A stretch of 64,000 bases of DNA from Pseudolabrys sp. (GTDB taxonomy: Bacteria > Pseudomonadota > Alphaproteobacteria > Rhizobiales > Xanthobacteraceae), in contig JAFIGS010000004.1 in the NCBI GenBank assembly GCA_017849615.1, positions 62,001 through 126,000 on the forward strand, given 5' to 3'. Under the pieces are notes generated by a model. It worked only from the letters and a program-made list of their open reading frames with translations. It was not told where the DNA came from and searched no databases. The translations under genes and the position numbers were made by a program. Shown here piece after piece: positions 53,592 through 62,237 of the stretch. Position 1 is the first letter of the stretch. The number at the start of each line of letters is the position of its first letter.

Positions 53592-55202
53592 CTAGGCCGT
53601 CTCTTCTCTTTTCTTGAGTTCGTTAAGTCGCCCCCACCACGGCAAAACGTTTTCCAAGTCAAATGGAAAACGCTTGGGTTTGCCGAACTCTTTCGCCGCG
53701 CCGGTGTCGCGATGCACATTATATAGCATCCAGTCTTGATATTTTTCTTCTCCTGAAGCTTTCAATGAGGCGAGTAAAGAGGACTCGGTGGCTCGCGACA
53801 GAATGGATTCTAGATCGCGGATGGGACAAATGACTACATGTTTGCGGTCTTCGGGCGCAATGCCCCCGTCCTCGTCTGCCAGAGCATTGGCGTCAGCGAG
53901 TACTTTGTTGTTTAGGTCCCTCGCGATCGGCATAAATGTATCGAGTGTGATGACCATGGCGCAGCAATCATCCGCGACGTCGTCGCTTGCAAGGCCGCGA
54001 CGCAAGTGCGAGAAAAATCGCCAGAGTTGGAATATGCCTTTTGCAATTTGGGCATACTGTTTTTTGGCGGCGTCAAAAGGGTTTTCTGCGAACTGTGCGA
54101 GGTATGTCAGCTTGGTCGCCTTGCATTCCGCAATGATTGTAAGTTTATCTTGGTGCTTTATTAGGATATCGGGAGAATCGTATTGCCCCCCTTTGGGGCC
54201 GTACCGATAGGAAGGATTGACGGCAAATCGATCCATCATTGCGGCGATCAGATCGGCGCAGTATCGCTCAAAGCGCGAATTGGCGTCATTTATAATTTCC
54301 TGCCCGCCCTGAATTAGGTCGTGATAAAGCCCCGCGGTGACTCGCAGGAGGATCGTCTGAGGGATAGGCGAAATTAGCTGATCGAAGTTGTCGACGTAGA
54401 GAAGGGGCGTTTTTCGAAGGGTGCTTGGCAACAGCGCTGTCGGAATTTGTGATCCATGTTCATGTTGTGCTTGTGCAACGAGGGTGGCCGTTTCTGCCTT
54501 GGCTTCTTCATGCGAACACGACAGCATTGGAAATGCTCGCTGAACCACTTCATCTGTTAATCCAATTTCAGGAACTGATGTTTTTCGAGGGACCCACGGG
54601 GTAGTAAGGTAAGCGGTAAAGAGACCGAAGCCTGTAAAAATGAGGTCTGTAATTTCGAAGCCATAGGTTGTTCTGAAGTAATCGGCGCATTTTCCTTGTG
54701 CATAGAGATAAGCGTATCGGTAGAGTTGAGGGGCATTAAAATAGCCGAGCTGCCAATGAAACTGCCGCTGCCCAATGCGATTCATTTCACCCCAGATGGT
54801 GAAGTCACCCGAAAGGTATCGAGCGGATTCGACGTTTTCGAGTGCTCGCAGGCGATTGATCGTTTGCCGCATTGCTTCGAATTTTGAACAATCGACTATT
54901 AGGTTGCCCTGGTCTCGTGGAAGTTCTTTCGGAGCCAGAAATAGCTGCACTATCAAAGTTTCTAGCTCCCACCGATGAATCCCGAGTGGAGTGTCCAACG
55001 AGGAATCTGCGGCCGCATTCGATGGGTATGCCGAGAGAAAGGGCTTCGCCGCCGCTTCTTGACCTGACTGCAAAGCGTCTACAGCCCAAATCAACTGAAG
55101 AAACGCGGCGTCGTTCGCACGAGCAAACATTTTTAGAAGTTGCTTCCGGTGATATGAGACTTTAGCCTCGCTTGCCCGGGGCTTTCTGAGTTCGCTTTCC
55201 AT
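53592..55202 (-). CDS. Orphan protein with PD-(D/E)XK nuclease-like core, lower-GC gene
   Basis: The 536-residue protein has no export signal. Near residue 340-361 there is a PD-(D/E)XK-like pattern: 'YDSPDILIKHQDKLTIIAEC' with Asp345 and Glu359-C-Lys361, preceded by a helix with 'NSRFERYCADLIAAMM' (Glu312), as in restriction-endonuclease folds. The N-terminal about 300 residues are helical with no known domain. After the core are 'QYAQIAKGIFQLWRFFSHL' and a C-terminal 'PFDLENVLPWWGRLNELK'. Base composition is visibly lower in GC than its neighbours, and it stands alone between a hypothetical gene and a repeat cluster, which suggests horizontal transfer. It may be a defence nuclease; the function is not established. 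Confidence 0.72.
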   Translation of the reverse strand: MESELRKPRASEAKVSYHRKQLLKMFARANDAAFLQLIWAVDALQSGQEAAAKPFLSAYPSNAAADSSLDTPLGIHRWELETLIVQLFLAPKELPRDQGNLIVDCSKFEAMRQTINRLRALENVESARYLSGDFTIWGEMNRIGQRQFHWQLGYFNAPQLYRYAYLYAQGKCADYFRTTYGFEITDLIFTGFGLFTAYLTTPWVPRKTSVPEIGLTDEVVQRAFPMLSCSHEEAKAETATLVAQAQHEHGSQIPTALLPSTLRKTPLLYVDNFDQLISPIPQTILLRVTAGLYHDLIQGGQEIINDANSRFERYCADLIAAMMDRFAVNPSYRYGPKGGQYDSPDILIKHQDKLTIIAECKATKLTYLAQFAENPFDAAKKQYAQIAKGIFQLWRFFSHLRRGLASDDVADDCCAMVITLDTFMPIARDLNNKVLADANALADEDGGIAPEDRKHVVICPIRDLESILSRATESSLLASLKASGEEKYQDWMLYNVHRDTGAAKEFGKPKRFPFDLENVLPWWGRLNELKKREETA

Positions 55203-55300
55203 ATTGTGCCTTAGCCTGTGGAGCGGGCTAACGAATTCTATCGGCCCTCATGGTGCGGAGCGTGCCGCGAGGCGCACGTCTCGAACCATGCGGGCGGCCT

Positions 55301-55385
55301 CGATCCTTCGAGACGCATCGCTTCGCGATGCTCCTCAGGATGAGGCCGGTTTAACGCCGCGCTGGGTCCCCGCTTTCGCGGGGAC
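55301..55385. repeat. Palindromic repeats between the nuclease-like gene and parE
   Basis: The 385-bp gap is made almost entirely of repeats. 55301-55345 is the 'GATCCTTCGAGACGCATCGC' element that ends in CTCAGGATGAGG (a common Rhizobiales motif), and 55366-55385 is GTCCCCGCTTTCGCGGGGAC, identical to 42318-42337. No gene is seen here. Confidence 0.78.
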
Positions 55386-55456
55386 GAACGGAGAGAGTGG
55401 GGCGCGTCCCAGATTTCGCTTCGCTCATCCGGGCTACAAGAGAGCCTTGCGCCGCG

Positions 55457-55559
55457 GTCATTCCGGGACGGCCGAAGGCCGGACCCGGAATCTAGAGACG
55501 AACTCGGAGCTTGCGTCTGGATTCCGGGTTCGCGCGTTTCACGCGCGCCCCGGAATGAC
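55457..55559. repeat. Palindromic intergenic repeat, family A copy 2
   Basis: Like 21774-21873 this has outer arms GTCATTCCGG and CCGGAATGAC with two inner hairpins, here around 'GGCCGAAGGCC' and 'GCGCGTTTCACGCGC'. It ends 28 bp before the parE stop. Confidence 0.85.
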
Positions 55560-55587
55560 TGCATTGGTCGTTTGCCGCTCGCCGGCC

Positions 55588-57660
55588 TCAAACGTCCAGC
55601 AACTCCTCTGACGCAAACTCCGCCTTCTCCTGGATGAACTCGAAGCGCGCTTCGGCCTTGTTGCCCATCAGGCGCTCGACCGAACTGGCCGCCGCCTTGG
55701 CGTCTTCGTCCGCCAAGGTCACCTTGAGCAAGGTGCGCTTGTGCGGGTCCATCGTCGTTTCCTTGAGCTGCGCCGCCATCATCTCGCCGAGGCCCTTGAA
55801 GCGCGAGACCTCGACCTTGGCATTGGCGTTGAACTCGGTCTTGAGCAGGTGATCCTTGTGCGCGTCGTTGCGCGCATAGAAGATCTTGCCGCCGTGCTGC
55901 AGCCGGTACAGCGGCGGCACCGCGAGATAAAGCCGGCCGAGATCGATCAGCTTCGGCATCTGCCGGTAGAAGAATGTGATCAGCAGCGAAGCGATATGCG
56001 CGCCGTCGACGTCGGCGTCGGTCATGATGATGACCTTCTCGTAGCGAAGATCGCCTTCGTTGAAGTTGCTGCCGGTGCCGGCGCCGAGCGCCTGGATCAA
56101 ATCGGCGAGCTGCTGGTTCTGGGCCAGCTTGTCGCGGCCGGCCGAGGCGACGTTCAAAATCTTGCCGCGCAGCGGCAGCACGGCCTGCGTCCTGCGGTCG
56201 CGCGCCTGCTTGGCCGAGCCGCCGGCCGAGTCGCCTTCGACGATGAACAGCTCGGAGCCTTGCTCGGCGGTGTTGGAGCAGTCGGCGAGCTTGCCGGGCA
56301 GGCGCAGTTTGCGCACCGCGGTCTTGCGCGCGATGTCCTTTTCCTGGCGGCGGCGCAGGCGGTCCTCGGCGCGCTCGATGACGAAATCGAGCAGCTTGTT
56401 GGCCTGCACCGGGTTGCCCGACAGCCAGTGATCGAACGGGTCCTTGATGGCGCCTTCGACGATCTTCTGCGCCGCGGCGGTGGCGAGGCGGTCCTTGGTC
56501 TGGCCCTGGAATTCGGGCTCGCGGATATAGACCGACAGCATCGAGCCGGAGCCGACCATGATGTCTTCGCTGGTCACCGGGGCGACGCGCTTTTCCTGGC
56601 CGATGCGCGCGGCGTGATCCTTGAGGCCGCGGAGCAAAGCGGAGCGCAGGCCACTCTCATGCGTGCCGCCGTCCGGCGTCGGGATGGTGTTGCAGTAGGA
56701 GTTGGTGAAGCCGTCGGCGTCCGCCGTCCAGGCCACCGCCCATTCCACCGCGCCGTGCTTGCCGCTCTTGCCGGATGAGCCGGAAAAGATGTCGGGATGC
56801 ACGAAGGTCGCGCCTTCGAGATTGGCGCGCAGATAGTCCGACAGGCCATTGGCGAAATGGAAGGTGGCGGTCGGCGGAATCTCGGTGCCCTCGACCAGTG
56901 ACGGATCGCAGGACCAGCGGATTTCGACCCCGCCATAGAGATAGGCTTTCGAGCGCGCCATCTTGAACACGCGCGCTGGATCGAAGGCCACCTTTTTCCC
57001 GAAAATGTCGGCGTCGGGTTTGAAGCGGATTTTGGTGCCGCGGCGGTTCGGCACGCGGCCGAGCTTTTCCAGCTTGCCCTTCGGCTTGCCGCGCTCGAAC
57101 ACCATTTTGTAGAGCTGCTGCTCGCGCGCGACCTCGACCTCGAGGCGCTCGGACAAAGCGTTAGCGACCGAGACGCCGACGCCGTGCAGACCGCCGGAGG
57201 TCTCATAGACATTGGAGTCGAACTTGCCGCCGGCGTGCAGCGTGCACATGATGACTTCGAGCGCCGACTTGTTCTTGAACTTGGGATGCGGATCGACCGG
57301 GATGCCGCGGCCATTGTCGTTGACGGTGAGGAAGCCGTCGGCGTCGAGCTCGACCTCGATCCAGTCGGCGTGGCCGGCCAGGGCCTCGTCCATCGAGTTG
57401 TCGATAACTTCCGCGAACAGGTGGTGCAGCGCCTTCTCGTCGGTGCCGCCGATATACATGCCGGGGCGGCGGCGGACGGGTTCCAGACCCTCGAGAACCT
57501 CGATGTCCTTGGCGCTGTAACCGCCGTCGCCGCCGCTCGCCTTGCCCGCCGATTTGCGCGCGGCTTCCTTCGGCACAGGTCGGGCGGCGGGCGCCCGGGA
57601 GGAGGCGCCGAACAGATCGTTGTCGCTGCCGGTCTTCTTGGAGTTCGCGGATTTGGCCAT
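55588..57660 (-). CDS. parE: DNA topoisomerase IV subunit B
   Basis: The 690-residue protein has a disordered Lys/Ala-rich N-terminus of about 50 residues, then the GHKL ATPase ('VIDNSMDEALAGHAD', 'VNDNGRGIPV', 'GGLHGVGVSVANALS'), the transducer, and the TOPRIM domain ('FIVEGDSAGGSAKQARDRR', 'TDADVDGAHIASLL'). It lacks the extra C-terminal insert of GyrB and has the ParE-type ending. With ParC (not in the window) it decatenates replicated chromosomes. Confidence 0.94.
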   Translation of the reverse strand: MAKSANSKKTGSDNDLFGASSRAPAARPVPKEAARKSAGKASGGDGGYSAKDIEVLEGLEPVRRRPGMYIGGTDEKALHHLFAEVIDNSMDEALAGHADWIEVELDADGFLTVNDNGRGIPVDPHPKFKNKSALEVIMCTLHAGGKFDSNVYETSGGLHGVGVSVANALSERLEVEVAREQQLYKMVFERGKPKGKLEKLGRVPNRRGTKIRFKPDADIFGKKVAFDPARVFKMARSKAYLYGGVEIRWSCDPSLVEGTEIPPTATFHFANGLSDYLRANLEGATFVHPDIFSGSSGKSGKHGAVEWAVAWTADADGFTNSYCNTIPTPDGGTHESGLRSALLRGLKDHAARIGQEKRVAPVTSEDIMVGSGSMLSVYIREPEFQGQTKDRLATAAAQKIVEGAIKDPFDHWLSGNPVQANKLLDFVIERAEDRLRRRQEKDIARKTAVRKLRLPGKLADCSNTAEQGSELFIVEGDSAGGSAKQARDRRTQAVLPLRGKILNVASAGRDKLAQNQQLADLIQALGAGTGSNFNEGDLRYEKVIIMTDADVDGAHIASLLITFFYRQMPKLIDLGRLYLAVPPLYRLQHGGKIFYARNDAHKDHLLKTEFNANAKVEVSRFKGLGEMMAAQLKETTMDPHKRTLLKVTLADEDAKAAASSVERLMGNKAEARFEFIQEKAEFASEELLDV

Positions 57661-57854
57661 AATTACAAGACGTTCGCTATTGAATTTCGTAAGTCGGATG
57701 AGGGCTGACAGGCCGAACAGGTAGGCACTCGGCGAATCATTTGCCAGCGACTATGCCATGGCGGCGCTTCATTGGCCCGCGATGGGGCCGAACCAAGGCG
57801 GCACGGCGTCGCCGGGCTGGCCTGGGCCGAAGGGCTGGGCTAGATCGGCCGGAC

Positions 57855-58388
57855 ATGGAATTCTTCGAATCCAGCTTTGACCAGGTCGTGACCTTCGCCC
57901 GCGAGAACGCGGCCTGGGCGCCGCCGATCGTATTCTTGCTGGCCTTCGGCGAGTCGCTCGCCTTCATCTCGCTGCTGATCCCGGCCTGGGGCGCGCTGGT
58001 GGCGCTGGGCGCGCTGATCGGAACCAGCGGCATCAGTTTCTGGCCGGTATGGGTCGCGGCCGCGCTCGGCGCGGCGCTGGGCGACTGGCTGTCCTACTGG
58101 ATCGGGCAGAAGCTCGAATATCGCGTCCAGCACATCTGGCCGCTGTCGCGCCATCCAGACCTCATCCCGCGCGGCGAGCGCTTCATGCGCAAATGGGGCG
58201 TGCCGGGTATTTTCATCGGCCGTTTCTTCGGGCCGCTGCGCGCCTCGGTGCCGCTGATCGCCGGCATCTTCGAAATGCCGTTCTGGTCTTTTCAACTGGC
58301 CAATATCTCCTCGGCCTTTGTGTGGGCGGCGGTGCTGCTGACATTGGGCGATGGCATCTCCCGCCTGCTGTCGCTGTGGCCGTGGTAA
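57855..58388 (+). CDS. DedA-family membrane protein
   Basis: The start at 57855 gives 177 residues. The DedA pattern is clear: 'FGESLAFISLLIPAWGALV' in the first helices, the re-entrant loop 'GAALGDWLSYWIGQKL', and 'FIGRFFGPLRASVPLIAGIF' with the conserved F-x-R-F-x-x-x-x-R motif, in this case with 'GRFFGPLRA'. DedA proteins are membrane proteins linked to lipid scrambling and membrane-potential homeostasis. It is divergent from parE by about 195 bp. Confidence 0.92.
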   Translation: MEFFESSFDQVVTFARENAAWAPPIVFLLAFGESLAFISLLIPAWGALVALGALIGTSGISFWPVWVAAALGAALGDWLSYWIGQKLEYRVQHIWPLSRHPDLIPRGERFMRKWGVPGIFIGRFFGPLRASVPLIAGIFEMPFWSFQLANISSAFVWAAVLLTLGDGISRLLSLWPW

Positions 58389-58506
58389 CGCGGCCGTGAC
58401 CGGGGTGCGGCTTATGGCGGTGGAATAGCCGATACCGCGTGGTGTTAGCCTGTCCGCCCAGGCGCCGATCCGGCGTCCCGCAAGAAATTTCAACCGGGAG
58501 AACAGG

Positions 58507-59487
58507 ATGTTCGCGCTTTCACGCCGCAACCTCATGACCGGCACGGCCGTTGCCGCCGCCGGCGTCGCCGCAACGCCACTGACCATGGCCGCGGCCAATG
58601 CGCAGGCCGGCGCCGTGTCGCCGCAGACCGGCGTCTACGCCTACAAGATGGGCGATGCCGAGCTCATCCAGGTGTTCGACGGCTCGCGCCTGTTTCCGCT
58701 CGCGGACAACTTCATCGTCAACGGCACCAAGGAGGCCACCGCCAAAGCCTATGAGGCGCTCTACATGCCGCCGGGCCAACTGACGATTTCCTTCAGCCCG
58801 ATCGTGATCAAGAGCGGCGGCAAGACCATCGCCATCGACACCGGCAACGGCCTCGGCGCCAATGCCGCGACCAAGGGCGCTGTCGGCAATGCGCGGCACA
58901 GCATGGCCGCCGCCGGCATCGACGCCAAGGCGGTCGATATCGTCCTCATCTCGCACTTCCACGGCGATCACATCAACGGCCTCAAGAACGCCGACGGCTC
59001 GCCGGCTTTCCCGAATGCGCAGATCATGGTGCCGGCGGCGGAATGGGCGTTCTGGACCGACGAGGCCAACACGTCGAAGGCCAATGCTGTCAACAAGGGC
59101 AACTTCGCCAATGTGAAGAAGGTGTTCGAAGGCCTGAAGCCGACGCCGTTCGAGGCCGGCAAGGAAGTGGCGCCGGGCATCACCGCGATGGCGACGCCGG
59201 GCCATACGCCGGGTCACACCTCGTACGTCGTCGCCTCGGGCGGCAAGACCATCATCGTGCAGGGCGACGTCTGTAACCACCCGGGCATCTTCATGCCGAA
59301 CCCGGGCTGGCACGCCGGCTTCGACAACGAAGGCGATCTGGCCGAAACGACCCGCCGCAAGTTCTACGACATGGTGTCGGCCGACAAGATTCCGGTTGTC
59401 GGCTATCACTTCCCGTTCCCGTCGGCTGGCTTCGTCGAGAAGGCGGGTAACGGTTACCGGCTGGTTCAGGTCCACGCCTTCGGGTGA
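58507..59487 (+). CDS. Tat-exported MBL-fold metallo-hydrolase
   Basis: The 326-residue protein opens with a twin-arginine signal ('LSRRNLMTGTAVAAAG', then AANAQA), so the folded enzyme is exported to the periplasm. The metallo-beta-lactamase zinc motif 'ISHFHGDHING' is near residue 150, and further ligands are in 'GHTPGHTSYVV', 'QGDVCNHP' and 'GYHFPFP'. Family members include lactonases and other hydrolases; which one cannot be decided. A good hairpin terminator follows 21 bp after the stop. Confidence 0.92.
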   Translation: MFALSRRNLMTGTAVAAAGVAATPLTMAAANAQAGAVSPQTGVYAYKMGDAELIQVFDGSRLFPLADNFIVNGTKEATAKAYEALYMPPGQLTISFSPIVIKSGGKTIAIDTGNGLGANAATKGAVGNARHSMAAAGIDAKAVDIVLISHFHGDHINGLKNADGSPAFPNAQIMVPAAEWAFWTDEANTSKANAVNKGNFANVKKVFEGLKPTPFEAGKEVAPGITAMATPGHTPGHTSYVVASGGKTIIVQGDVCNHPGIFMPNPGWHAGFDNEGDLAETTRRKFYDMVSADKIPVVGYHFPFPSAGFVEKAGNGYRLVQVHAFG

Positions 59488-59508
59488 TTCCGGTGCGGAA
59501 TCGATGCG

Positions 59509-59535
59509 AAAGGCCGTCCTCAGGGCGGCCTTTTT
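59509..59535 (+). terminator. Rho-independent terminator after the metallo-hydrolase
   Basis: AAAGGCCGTCCTCAGGGCGGCC forms a 9-bp stem (one G-T pair) with a TCA loop and is followed by TTTTT at 59531-59535, a classic intrinsic terminator on the + strand. The A tract on the left could let it serve the opposite strand too. Confidence 0.88.
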
Positions 59536-59817
59536 GCATTTCGGTTGCATTCGGGGCGGCATTGACCGGTTGTGGCCCGCGCCCTATATCGCGGCCATGA
59601 TGACGATTTGGCCCCGATATTGGCTTCGCCGACGCCGTATTCTCACGGCACGGGCGCGCTTTGGCGTGTAAACTCCATTCCCGTGCCGCTGGAGACGTCC
59701 GCGGCACCGTCGATCCTCCCGACTGCTGCGATCTCCGGACGATCCAACCGCTCCCGCCCGGGAGCCTGTGCGTTCCCCGACCGCTGATGCGGCGCTTGAA
59801 TTCAAGGACCTAACGTT

Positions 59818-60876
59818 ATGGCGACAAAGGCAAAGATCGGCGTTCTCGGTGCCTCCGGCTACACCGGCTCGGAACTGGTGCGGATGCTTCTGCGCCACCC
59901 GCGCGCGGAGATCGCGCTGCTGACCGCGGAGCGTTCGGCCGGCAAGCCGATGCGCGAGGTGTTTCCGCAGTTCTCGCCCTACGACCTGCCTGATCTGGTC
60001 GCGCTCGAAGGCCTCGACTGGAAGGCGCTGGCGCTCGACGTCGTGTTCTGCGCGCTGCCGCATGCCACGACGCAGAAGGTGCTCAAGGATCTGCTCGCCG
60101 CCGCGCCGGACACCAAGGTGGTCGATCTGTCGGCCGACTTCCGGCTGTCCGACACGGCCGCCTACGCCAAGTGGTACGGCCACGAGCATCATGCGCCGGA
60201 GCTGCAGAAGGAGGCGGTCTACGGCCTCGTCGAAATTCACCGGCGCGACATCCGCAAGGCGCGGCTGGTCGCCAATCCGGGCTGCTACACCTCGGGTGCG
60301 CAACTGCCGCTGACGCCGCTGATCCGCAACAAGGCGATCGATCTTGACGAGATCGTCATCGACGCCAAGTCCGGCATGACCGGCGCCGGCCGCGCCGCCA
60401 AGGAGGCGATGCTGTTCTCGGAAGTGTCCGAGGGCTTCAACGCCTATGGCGTCGGCAAGCACCGGCACATGGCCGAACTCGATCAGGAATTCTCGCTGGC
60501 TGCCGGCCGGGAGGTGACGGTGAGCTTCACGCCGCATCTCCTCCCGCAGAACCGCGGCATCCTCTCGACGATCTATGTGCGGGGCCGGCGGGGCCGCACC
60601 GCGCAGGACCTTCACGAGATACTTTCAAAGTTCTACGCGAAGGAACCCTTCGTGCATGTTCTGCCGTTTGGCGAAACGCCGCACACCCGGCACGTTCGCG
60701 GCTCCAACATGACCATGATCGGCGTCGTCGCCGACCGCATCGAAGGCCGGGCCATCATCATCTCGGCGCTCGACAATCTGGTGAAGGGCGCCTCCGGTCA
60801 GGCGATCCAGAACATGAACCTGATCATGGGCTACCCCGAGACCATGGGCATCGATCAGGTCGCGCTGTTTCCGTAG
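59818..60876 (+). CDS. argC: N-acetyl-gamma-glutamyl-phosphate reductase
   Basis: The 352-residue enzyme starts 'KIGVLGASGYTGSELVRML' (NADP-binding Rossmann motif GASGYTG). The catalytic cysteine is in 'VANPGCYTSGAQLPL' and the conserved histidine is in 'GVGKHRHMAELDQ'. It is the long (type 1) ArgC of proteobacteria and catalyses the third step of arginine synthesis. About 280 bp lie between the terminator at 59535 and its ATG; I see no gene there. No other arg genes are adjacent. Confidence 0.96.
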   Translation: MATKAKIGVLGASGYTGSELVRMLLRHPRAEIALLTAERSAGKPMREVFPQFSPYDLPDLVALEGLDWKALALDVVFCALPHATTQKVLKDLLAAAPDTKVVDLSADFRLSDTAAYAKWYGHEHHAPELQKEAVYGLVEIHRRDIRKARLVANPGCYTSGAQLPLTPLIRNKAIDLDEIVIDAKSGMTGAGRAAKEAMLFSEVSEGFNAYGVGKHRHMAELDQEFSLAAGREVTVSFTPHLLPQNRGILSTIYVRGRRGRTAQDLHEILSKFYAKEPFVHVLPFGETPHTRHVRGSNMTMIGVVADRIEGRAIIISALDNLVKGASGQAIQNMNLIMGYPETMGIDQVALFP

Positions 60877-60896
60877 CGTCGGCATTGCTCTAACAT

Positions 60897-61003
60897 CGTC
60901 CTTCCGGGACGGCTCCGCAGGAGCCGGGCCCGGAATCCATGCTCCGCAGCACAGAGGTTATGGATTCCGGGCTCGCGGCCTTAAGGCCGCGCCCCGGAAT
61001 GAC
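60897..61003. repeat. Palindromic intergenic repeat, family A copy 3
   Basis: A 107-bp element begins CGTCCTTCCGGGACGG and ends CGCGCCCCGGAATGACGG, with inner hairpins 'GGCTCCGCAGGAGCC' and 'GCGGCCTTAAGGCCGC'. Arms and spacing match 21774-21873 and 55457-55559. It lies 21 bp after argC and 12 bp before the duplicated start of aidB. Confidence 0.83.
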
Positions 61004-61014
61004 GGAGCATGTCG

Positions 61015-61047
61015 CCATGTTCGAGGTCGCGAACCAGCCGCCGCCGC
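61015..61047 (+). repeat. 33-bp copy of the aidB start, upstream of the desaturase
   Basis: The sequence from CC-ATG-TTC-GAG onward, through the codons for 'MFEVANQPPP', is identical over 33 bp to 62236-62268, the true start of aidB. After this the two diverge and the frame here ends soon. The desaturase gene lies exactly between the two copies, so this is a relic of the original aidB start or a duplication made when the desaturase segment entered. Confidence 0.85.
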
Positions 61048-61120
61048 GGCCTAAATTGCATCCCATTCATATTCAATCTAGAGTTGCCGGGCCGGAATTA
61101 TCGCGGTCCCGGGGTTCATC

Positions 61121-62176
61121 GTGGGTCAGAGCCGCATCCTTGCCTTGCGCAAGCCGATCGTCGCCTTTCGTGTCCAGCCGGCCGCGTGGGCCGCATTTCT
61201 GACGCTGAGCGCGGGCGCGGCCTATGTTGCAACGTTTCTCGTCACGGAATTCGTGGATGCGTGGTGGCTGAAACTTGCTGGCGCACTGGCGCTCGGCCCG
61301 TTGATCGCGCTCTTGTTTCGCATTGCCCATGACGCCGGCCATGGCAGCCACTTCGGTCATGCGGCGCTCGATCGCTGGGTGTGCCGGCTGACCTTGTTGC
61401 CATCCTACCATCCACACAGTGTCTGGTTGCTGCTGCACAATGGACGGCATCACAGCTTCACCAATCTGAAGGACAACGATTACATCTGGATCCCGCGCTC
61501 GAAAGCCGAATACGACGCCATGGGTCCTTTCGGACGGCTGCTGGAACGCATCTACCGGACGTCGTTCGGCACCGGCCTTTATTATCTCTGCGCCATCTGG
61601 GCCGGCATGATCTCGGTGCGGCCGTCGCTGGTGCGCAACGTCAAGCCGATCTACCGGCGTGATGCGGCGATTGCTGCCGGCTTTTTCATGGCGCAGCTCT
61701 TCGTGCTGGCGCTCGACCGGCCGGACCTTCCGACCCTCGGCCTGCGTGTCGCCGCCACCATCGTCCTGCCGTTTCTGGTCTTCAACTGGCTGGTCGGTTT
61801 CACCAGCTTTCTCAATCACACGCACCCGCAGGTGCCGTGGTTTTCCCGCCGCGACGAGTGGTCGTTCTACGAAGGGCAGGTGCACTGCACGGTGCATGTC
61901 GGCGTGCCGAAGTGGATGATCTTTTTTCTCACCGATCTCGGCCTGCATGGCGCCCATCATATCGACCCGCGCATTCCGATCTGGAAACTGGAACCGGCCG
62001 AGGCGATCATCCGCGCGGCCGCGTCTCATGACATGGTGATCGAGCCATGGACGCTGCGGCGGCACCGCCAGATCATGCGGGCCTGCAAATTGTACGACTA
62101 CGACCGCCATCGCTGGCTCGATTTTGTCGGGAGGCCGACCACGCCGGTCATTGAGATCGGCGCGGCGGAAGCGTAA
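61121..62176 (+). CDS. Membrane fatty acid desaturase
   Basis: The GTG at 61121 gives 351 residues. Three histidine boxes of membrane desaturases/hydroxylases are present: 'HDAGHGSH' near 67, 'LHNGRHHSF' near 105, and 'LGLHGAHHIDP' near 278. Two pairs of membrane helices lie between them. It would introduce a double bond into a membrane acyl chain with O2 and a di-iron centre; regiospecificity cannot be predicted. The gene lies between two 33-bp direct repeats of the aidB start, so it appears to be an insertion in the argC-aidB interval. Confidence 0.9.
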   Translation: MGQSRILALRKPIVAFRVQPAAWAAFLTLSAGAAYVATFLVTEFVDAWWLKLAGALALGPLIALLFRIAHDAGHGSHFGHAALDRWVCRLTLLPSYHPHSVWLLLHNGRHHSFTNLKDNDYIWIPRSKAEYDAMGPFGRLLERIYRTSFGTGLYYLCAIWAGMISVRPSLVRNVKPIYRRDAAIAAGFFMAQLFVLALDRPDLPTLGLRVAATIVLPFLVFNWLVGFTSFLNHTHPQVPWFSRRDEWSFYEGQVHCTVHVGVPKWMIFFLTDLGLHGAHHIDPRIPIWKLEPAEAIIRAAASHDMVIEPWTLRRHRQIMRACKLYDYDRHRWLDFVGRPTTPVIEIGAAEA

Positions 62177-62237
62177 ATCTCAGGCTCAAGCCGTTGCGGA
62201 CTCGCCCCGGGGTGAGTCCTTGCCGGGAGACTCGACC

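Noticed and set aside
53592-55202. A complete restriction-modification system at the low-GC gene
   Set aside because: No methyltransferase or specificity gene is adjacent; only the nuclease-like gene is present.
42274-55385. Identical 20-nt palindromes as CRISPR repeats
   Set aside because: The copies are kilobases apart, each within a larger hairpin element, with no regular spacers and no cas genes.
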